The notes beneath the pieces were generated by a model. The model did not search any database. It saw nothing but the letters and a program-made list of their open reading frames with translations, and had not been told where the DNA came from. Both the position numbers and the translations under genes were made by a program. This document shows positions 57,548 through 64,000 of a stretch of 64,000 nt of DNA, piece by piece. Source of the DNA: Aporrectodea caliginosa (lineage: Eukaryota; Annelida; Clitellata; Crassiclitellata; Lumbricidae); the NCBI GenBank assembly GCA_020284085.1, contig JACEVL010000108.1, positions 482,501 to 546,500 of the forward strand, given 5' to 3'. The first letter of the stretch is position 1; the number at the start of each line of letters is the position of its first letter.

Positions 57548-57966
57548 CAGTATTGCCAGGTACTTTCCGGAAATCCCGCCCAAAGCTTTCCCAAAATCCG
57601 CCCAAAAGTAGCCCAATATAAATTATAACGTAAACAAAATGAAAATAGCTGAAAATGATCAGAATTTATGTAATTATTGACTTCTATTTGAACTTTGGTA
57701 CCAGTGTAAGTTTTGTTTCATCGTAAAGTTCAAAAATTGAATGCATCTGAACGACGCCAAAAGTGACAAAGCAAAGCACCCTAGTTCTAAAATCTCGCTC
57801 GCCAAGCATCTGAATATTTTCCCCAGCTTTTGCAATACCGTTCCGTACAGCGGACAAGAATGAAAGTAGCCCAAAAAACCGCAACCCGCGGACAGCGAAT
57901 TTCTCCCGCAACTAAAATTTGAAAGTAGCCCAATTGGGCGGGAAAACCGCGGAACTGGCAACACTG
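57548..57966. mobile_element. hAT-type MITE, 419 bp
   Basis: Target duplication ATACGCGC (57540-57547) against ATACGCAC (57967-57974), one mismatch. Ends CAGTATTGCCAGGT and, inward from the right, CAGTGTTGCCAGTT; subterminal 'cccgcccaa' near both ends. No transposase. Confidence 0.75.
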
Positions 57967-57974
57967 ATACGCAC

Positions 57975-58285
57975 ATCCTGTCTGGCAACAAAGAATATGT
58001 AATCTAAGAAAGGAGTCCATAGATATAAAAATGCCAAGTTAGATAATTGACTTATAAATGCCGCAATATAACACATGGGGTGCATTTGCACCCCGAGGAC
58101 CTCAATGTATAAACCTCAAAATTATCAAAAATGTTGAGGGGTACAATTATGGGCAAATAGGGTTAAGTGCATCCTCATAAATAAGGAAAAGTCATAAAAT
58201 GTAGGCGTCATATCATGAGTCCTTCTGGGTGAAACAAAGGAACAAAGTGTGACTAGGGGTGCAAATGCACCCCAAGAACGTCACA
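57975..58285. repeat. Spacer with inverted GC-rich palindromes, possible piggyBac-type end
   Basis: 'ggggtgcatttgcacccc' at about 58078-58095 and its inverse 'ggggtgcaaatgcacccc' at about 58257-58274. The right edge reads 'cgtcacaggg' followed by TTAA, as a piggyBac-type terminus would. No matching left terminus next to a TTAA was found. Confidence 0.4.
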
Positions 58286-58974
58286 GGGTTAATATAGGCT
58301 AGATTAAATGGATTAAGGTATATATACTGGAATGATAATAATGTATAAGTAGTAGTTGTTGGGTTAGGCAGTATAATTCCAACTAAAGCTGGAAGTGTGG
58401 GCTTGCCTGGCATTGGTTAAGCGTTTATCTCTGACAGGCAAAGTAGTGGTAACCTGGGCTGGGCTCCGTCTCTGATTGGCTGGCTTCCCAGTTGCCTTCC
58501 AGGAAGCGCCCATAAAACCGGCTGCGCTTCTAGGAACGGTGCTTGTTCGGTGCCTGTTCGGGTTTCTAGTTATCGGGGTAATTTGGGTTAGTAACTGTTG
58601 GGGGTAATCTTTGGATTCGGGTTGGTGAAGCACTTCATTGTTTTATAAGTAAACTTATATTATTATTATCATCATTATTGTTGACAGCGTAACTCATAGT
58701 CAGACTGTCGTCGTTATTATTATATTAACTTCATTTGTGTGTAAACGTCATTTACCTGTATAACTGTTCTCTAATGTTTTATGTTTAATTAAATGTTTAA
58801 TATTCATCATGATTTATCTCTGTAGGTCCTAGTTAGGTAGTAATTCCCCATCGTCCATTCCGTATCCGGAGTGACTACCAAGTACATCTTATCAATGATC
58901 TCTATTAATAAATAATACACACTAGTAACCATAAACTCATCGTTTCCAGACTAGTACTGGATCATATAACGAAC
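58286..58974. repeat. ~690-bp direct repeat, right copy
   Basis: See 56819-57507. It is preceded by 'gtcacaggg' and followed by 'acgaaacagagcgg', both unrelated to the flanks of the left copy. Confidence 0.85.
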
Positions 58975-59039
58975 GAAACAGAGCGGCCAATTGTTAGTCC
59001 TCAAACTCGCGCCTGTAACCGATGAGATGCCATTAAACT

Positions 59040-59640
59040 GATGACTATTAATAAAGGCAATTGGCTGTAACCCCACCAATACATTAAATGTGGTAGTGCC
59101 AGTCCCAAGCCTAGAAAAAGGAGGAGGGCGACGCCTATCATTTTTTAAATGACAGTGTCGTTAAACAGCAACTAACCAACCAATTAGTTGTCGCATGCAA
59201 AACAACTAAAAAGACACCGATAAACACGATGATAATATTATAGCACCGATGATTAAGTACATGAGCTTTCTCTAATCTATAAAAGCACAGTGGTTTTCGT
59301 CCTGGACAGTCAAATCGATGGCCAGGGTTCAAATCTGCATTAGGACACAAAAAACATGCTTCAGAATGTCTGCTCCACTTGCGCCACCTAGCGAACTCCA
59401 CTGTCAGATTAGTACTATGTTGGAGGAAAGATGCAGCGGTGAAGGAGAGGACTGACCATCCACCCAATAACTGGATGTATTTAATTTAATTCGATTGATA
59501 TTAACACAGATTCCTTGTGCCAAAAATGGCACGATTTCCATTTACAACCGTTGAACTGGACACCTCAAAAATGCCGTTGATCGACCATATATATACACAT
59601 TGACTGCTTGCTCGGTGGCCACAACGCCAATCATCGTCGA
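59040..59640 (+). repeat. Upstream segment copy C (distal)
   Basis: Third copy of the receptor upstream segment: M3 at 59096-59172; SINE-D at 59285-59465 (ctccacttgcgccacctagc, gaaggagaggactgacc); M2 with degraded TATA at 59562-59600. Confidence 0.7.
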
Positions 59641-59675
59641 TATGACGGCGTCGTTAAATAAACGATATTAACCTG

Positions 59676-60021
59676 CTCGGTGGCCGAGTGGGTAGGTAGC
59701 CCGCTCGTCACGCTGGCGCCCCGGGTTCGCTTCCCGGTCGGGTCGGTTTATCAGAGATTAATTTCTCGGATCTTTACTGCGGGTGGCTCGGTCGCAATAT
59801 AAACGTGGAGTACGAGGTTGCTTTCTGCCTCCGACACTAATCATCTTCGATATGAAAAAGTGTCGTTAAGCCGAAACAATTTTTTTTTGCTCGTAATAAA
59901 CTGCGGGTGGCTCGGTCGCAATATAAACGTGGAGTACGAGGTTGCTTTCTGCCTCCGACACTAATCATCTTCGATATGAAAAAGTGTCGTTAAGCAGGAA
60001 CACTTTCTTTTTGCTCGTAAT
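59676..60021 (+). mobile_element. SINE-B with a duplicated 3' half
   Basis: Head 'ggtggccgagtgggtagg' and B-box 'gggttcgcttccc'. The 3' part (ctgcgggtggctcggtcgca ... gaaaaagtgtcgttaag) occurs twice in tandem at 59777-59900 and 59901-60021, period 124 bp. Its end contains an M3-like 'ctaatcatcttcgatatg ... gtgtcgttaag'. Absent from copy B. Confidence 0.8.
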
Positions 60022-60640
60022 AATGATCTTTATCAGCTTTATATACAGAAACCAGCGATTCCATTCTAAATGCAGACGAGTAACCATGGAAACAAAAACA
60101 CTACTGAAGCGGGAAATACCGTCGACGATATATATATCGCTGGATCTTAGCATCATAACAAACATCCAAAATTGCGGCGTCGGTTAGTTCGCCACCTAGC
60201 GTTCACACATGACGCAGAGTGCGTCGAAGCGTGCATGCCTATAAAAGGCATCCATCTGCAGCCAATCACAAGACAAGGTCGTGTAGCGATAACGAGCTCC
60301 TATAATAATTATATCAGTGCAAAGTTGTATTCGGTTTGTTTCGGTTTGGTTGCAAATCGGTACTCACGCGAATACGGTTCCGGCTCCGCTCAAAAATTGC
60401 TTAAAAAGTCAGACTAAGCTTGAGGTATTCTCTAGCCTTGACATAAGCAATAATGGTAGATTCATCAAATTTATATTAAAAATTAAGTCCCAAGCTCTAT
60501 GCGAGTTCCAGGTCAAATATCATTTGAGTCATCTAACCTTTCGACACACCCCGCTCTAACAGTTATACCATCTGTCTCTGTTTCAAGATGGCCGCCGCAC
60601 TAAATGCCACGTGACGTTTCCTGCCTGTGTCGCGGAAAAT
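60022..60640 (+). repeat. Upstream segment copy C (middle)
   Basis: Matches 13150-13354 and 13644-13790 (agacgagtaaccatggaaac, gttagttcgccacctagcgt, ctgcagccaatcacaagac), and here keeps the site that a LINE occupies in copy B. 60400-60640 shows no counterpart. Confidence 0.75.
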
Positions 60641-60699
60641 TAATGGTTGGAATTTTACTAGTGACAAGGATTATAACTCACAGTTTGTTTCTCTGTCCC

Positions 60700-61069
<370 letters not shown>

Positions 61070-61156
61070 TATCTCTTTTGCTCTCTCTTCCTCTGTATTA
61101 TTTTTCTCTTCCATTGTCTTTAGAAATAGTAGATAATCTAAGAAATAAAGTAAAGT

Positions 61157-61400
61157 TTAAAAATATAGACAAAGTGCAGAAATAGACAGAGAATGACGCG
61201 GTCATCCTATCAAACATTCTCTGCGCAGCTTCAGATCTGAGCATTGTATCCTTCGCCGCAATTCCATCCCTTTCCCCAAGCTCCGCATCCACGCATCCAT
61301 GACCTCCATCCTCCATCCTTGTCCTCCTCTTCCTCCTTCCTTCCATCTTAGCCTGCTGCTGCAGCCAGAGCATCATCATTCATCGTTCAGTTTCATCGGA
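61157..61400 (+). promoter_or_regulatory. Conserved proximal promoter / 5' UTR, receptor copy C
   Basis: Counterpart of 13943-14185. The upstream ATG at 61299 is in frame with the start codon here, so a longer N-terminus is theoretically possible, but it would bury the signal peptide about 34 residues from the end. Confidence 0.5.
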
Positions 61401-61470
61401 ATGTTGTTCGGAATTCTAGCGATTCTCATTGGCTTCGCTTCTGGCGCCAACTTCACGCTCAGTGACCTCG
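61401..61470 (+). CDS. Second receptor gene, exon 1 (partial gene, continues past the window)
   Basis: Same 70-nt length, phase and donor (G|GTAAGT) as 14186-14255. Encodes MLFGILAILIGFASGANFT plus four residues, differing from the first copy at one position. No stop or frameshift. Later exons would lie about 6.7 kb or more downstream by analogy, beyond 64000, so whether the gene is intact is not known. Confidence 0.75.
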
Positions 61471-63270
61471 GTAAGTTACTGGCGCTACTCAAATATATCG
61501 ATACAATGCGATGAATACAATACTATAACATACAATACTAAACAACAGAATTATGCAAAATACAAAGTACGATACAATGCAATACGATACAGTACAACAT
61601 GATGCCATACAATGCAGTGCAAAATGATGCAATCCTCTGATAGACGCTAGATCAACTTCCGATACAGTGCAGTCGACAATGAAGCGATTAAATTTAAGAT
61701 CGACAATTAATCTTCATATACAGTGCAAAATATTAGTTGCGCCATATGTATTAATCTATTAATATCATAATATCATATTACAATGCAACGTAGGCCTACA
61801 TGTAGTTACTCTATGATCTTATTCCTAGTCACGGCTCTGGTCCCATTTTAATAGGGAAGCTCTTAAGGAGAATGGTTACGGGATCAGACCCCAGTCCTGA
61901 AAATTTTCATCCTATGCCGTAACCGAGAGAATAAAAGGTTATGAAAAACCAGATAATTATTGTGTCTAGAATAAGAAGTAATAAATCAGCATTTGATGTG
62001 CTTGAAATGAAGATGGAAATGCTGAGACAGTTTTCGGTGAATTATCTATCGCACCAGCTAAATTAGACACCCATTTTATAAATTTGAGTTGTATAATAAA
62101 ATCAAAGCGTATTACTCGTGGATATCTTAAATTTGTCATCTTTAAACTCCGTCACTACACGTCCGTACTTTAGCGCCAGGCAGTGCAAGTCCAAAGCCTG
62201 GGTGAATGAGAGGGGCGCTGCGGATGATCATTGTAATCGCACAATGTCGTTAAACAAACTATACAACTACTGCGAGGATAATTATCAGCTACAATGGGAG
62301 ATTTTTCGAGCATAAGCTGTTAACACAAATTGTCCATAAGACTTCTCTGATATAGATAGTAATACAGTGTAAGATACCCTCATTTTAAAATACGCTTAGT
62401 ATAAGATACCTTCAGCTTAAAATACACTTCAGATTAAAATACCCTTCATTTCAAATACCTTTCGGTTGCAGATACTCTCTAGTTTGAGATACACCACAGT
62501 TTTTAAGAAACCCTCCAGTGTAAGATACACATCACCTTAACATACAATTCAATTTAAGAATCCGCCGAGAAAGATTATTTTTGACATATTATTACAGCTC
62601 AACTGTATGGCACTCATTAGATACTTCGCGTCGCTCGTCTTCTTATTTATAATGCAACTGAAACATTAAAATTGGGTGTCTTATAAAGGTAGCACTTTCT
62701 GCATTTATTACGACGAAATTAGCCCGTGTGCACAGAAATATTATTTGGCAAAAACCATATAATTTCATTTTTATATTTCTATTTTCGAATGACCTGTTCA
62801 ACCGTTCATTTCATTTTGATGCTTTTCTTGTTTTTTCGTGACTCGTATAAATTTTCAACTCCGTATACCAGTAAAACGATAGTTGCTTGATCGTTTCAAG
62901 TATTTAAACTACTAATCCCCTAAATGCAGTTGCTTCGTTTCAATGAAAACGCCCACTTAATAAAATTAGCCTGCGTTATTAATACAAAGCCAGTAGTGTG
63001 TAGATAAATAAGTTTTAGACATTCAATATTTGCTCAATTATTCTGAATCTCACAGTCAAAATGATTTCATATTTAACCCAATAATTTTATTAAGGTAGGC
63101 TAGTTGTGCCGTGGTTGCCTTTTATTTACACAGACATACATACACATAGCAACACATACAGACAAACAAAAGGACATACATACCGATAAACAGGCATACT
63201 GAGAGACCTCGTTTATTTGACTCGTGACATAACTTAACTGATGACACCATCACCCTCTGTCGATCTGTCA
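61471..63270 (+). repeat. Intron 1 of the second receptor gene
   Basis: Colinear with 14256-16955: ATACA-type array 61500-61620, conserved block 61828-61955, M3 at about 62160-62260, AAGATAC-like array 62350-62560, M4 remnant near 62565-62600. The (ATTC)n array and several modules of copy B are missing. Confidence 0.7.
61828..61955 (+). promoter_or_regulatory. Conserved intron-1 block, copy C
   Basis: See 14812-14945; the two share 'aaggagaatgNttacgggat' and 'ttttcatcctatgccgtaac'. Confidence 0.4.
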
Positions 63271-63278
63271 AAAGTGCC

Positions 63279-63905
63279 TTGTTGCATCAGCAATCCACGA
63301 AATCTTCTCCTACCAATTCCACCCTATTAACCCTCCTCTACGCCACCCAACCCTTCCCAATATTACCCACCACACACCCTCTTTCCCACTCCTATCGCAT
63401 AATCCCACCACAAGCCCTTGGCCCATTGCTGCTCAATCTACCAGACCCTACTCAATCCAACTCATTACGCACCCTCCCCATTCATATGCAATATGGCCCA
63501 CCCTCGTCAATCTATCCAGAATATTCCTCTTCACATTTCTACGCAATCCACATAACACTCCACGATACATTCTACCATTCCCCAATTCACCTCAGCGCGC
63601 ACCCTCCTCATTCCTCAAATCCACCAAATCCACCCCCAATTCATCCCAACATACTACTCTCCGTTAATGCGCAATGCTCCCACCCTCCCCAATCCACTTC
63701 ATACCACACACAATCCTGCCACCAACAACTCTCCTCCCACCACAAACCTTCCTCCCATCAAACATCTTCCTCCAGTCAAACACCCTCTCCCACCAAACAC
63801 CCTCCTCCCACCACAAACCCTCCTCCCACCACAAACGATCCTCCCACCACACACTCTCCTCCCACAAAACACACTCCTCCCCCACCATACCCCCTCTCCA
63901 TTCCT
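63279..63905. repeat. C-rich degenerate minisatellite, copy C
   Basis: Counterpart of 16961-17745, with units such as 'cctcccaccacaaaccctcc'. Composition alone keeps several frames open. Confidence 0.75.
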
Positions 63906-63932
63906 ATCCAATCAGACCAAACGGGTTTGTAG

Positions 63933-64000
63933 CCAATCACTCGCTAGGTGGCGTTGATGCGTTAAAATTGCGGCACGTGATAGATTGACGATCGAGGTTT
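63933..64000 (+). repeat. Block identical to 17759-17826
   Basis: The window ends inside the duplicated unit. Confidence 0.85.

Noticed and set aside
56819..58974. Complete LTR retrotransposon
   Set aside because: No TG...CA ends, no target duplication, no gag-pol; only the direct repeats were reported.

Overview
This is eukaryotic, almost certainly metazoan DNA. It has GT-AG introns, an exon-encoded signal peptide, a CUB-type extracellular exon, tRNA-derived SINEs, 5'-truncated LINEs and mariner, piggyBac and hAT DNA transposons, and it is AT-rich with very long trinucleotide arrays. The phylum cannot be fixed from the sequence; a marine invertebrate (lophotrochozoan or other) is the best guess. 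No rRNA, genuine tRNA gene, CRISPR array or prokaryotic operon is visible.

The one host gene I can assemble runs 14186-28520 (+). Five exons (14186-14255, 21029-21433, 23595-23747, 26684-26765, 27917-28520) join in matching intron phases (1,1,1,2) into 438 codons including the stop. The predicted 437-aa type I membrane protein has a signal peptide, one four-cysteine CUB-like domain, a shortened Sushi-like module, one membrane helix and a 200-residue cytoplasmic tail; a polyadenylation signal follows at 28583. A second copy of exon 1 with its upstream region and first intron starts near 59040 (exon 61401-61470) and continues beyond the right edge. A third copy of the distal upstream segment lies at 1-1700. 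The window is therefore part of a tandemly duplicated receptor-gene cluster; the receptor's function is unknown.

Around the genes almost everything is repeat. 1-12540: upstream copy A with a hAT MITE, a composite repeat family (called X here), a cluster of nested SINEs, a 1,459-bp piggyBac element and a ~60-unit 35/36-bp minisatellite. 12546-28590: the complete gene, with introns full of microsatellites and short repeat modules. 28600-43900: LINE remnants, another hAT MITE, further X copies, a second minisatellite locus and a perfect 29-bp palindrome. 43950-52354: a DD37D mariner containing a nested LINE, LINE fragments, and a Tc1-like element with ~198-bp TIRs. 52360-59000: LINE remnants, X and Y repeats, and near-identical ~690-bp direct repeats around a hAT MITE. 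59040-64000: start of the second receptor gene.

Four short modules recur throughout (M1 to M4, defined in the entries). M3 and M4 share a core, and several M2 copies form different but intact hairpins. Two SINE tails match the 3' ends of LINEs found in the same window, which points to the machinery that moved them.
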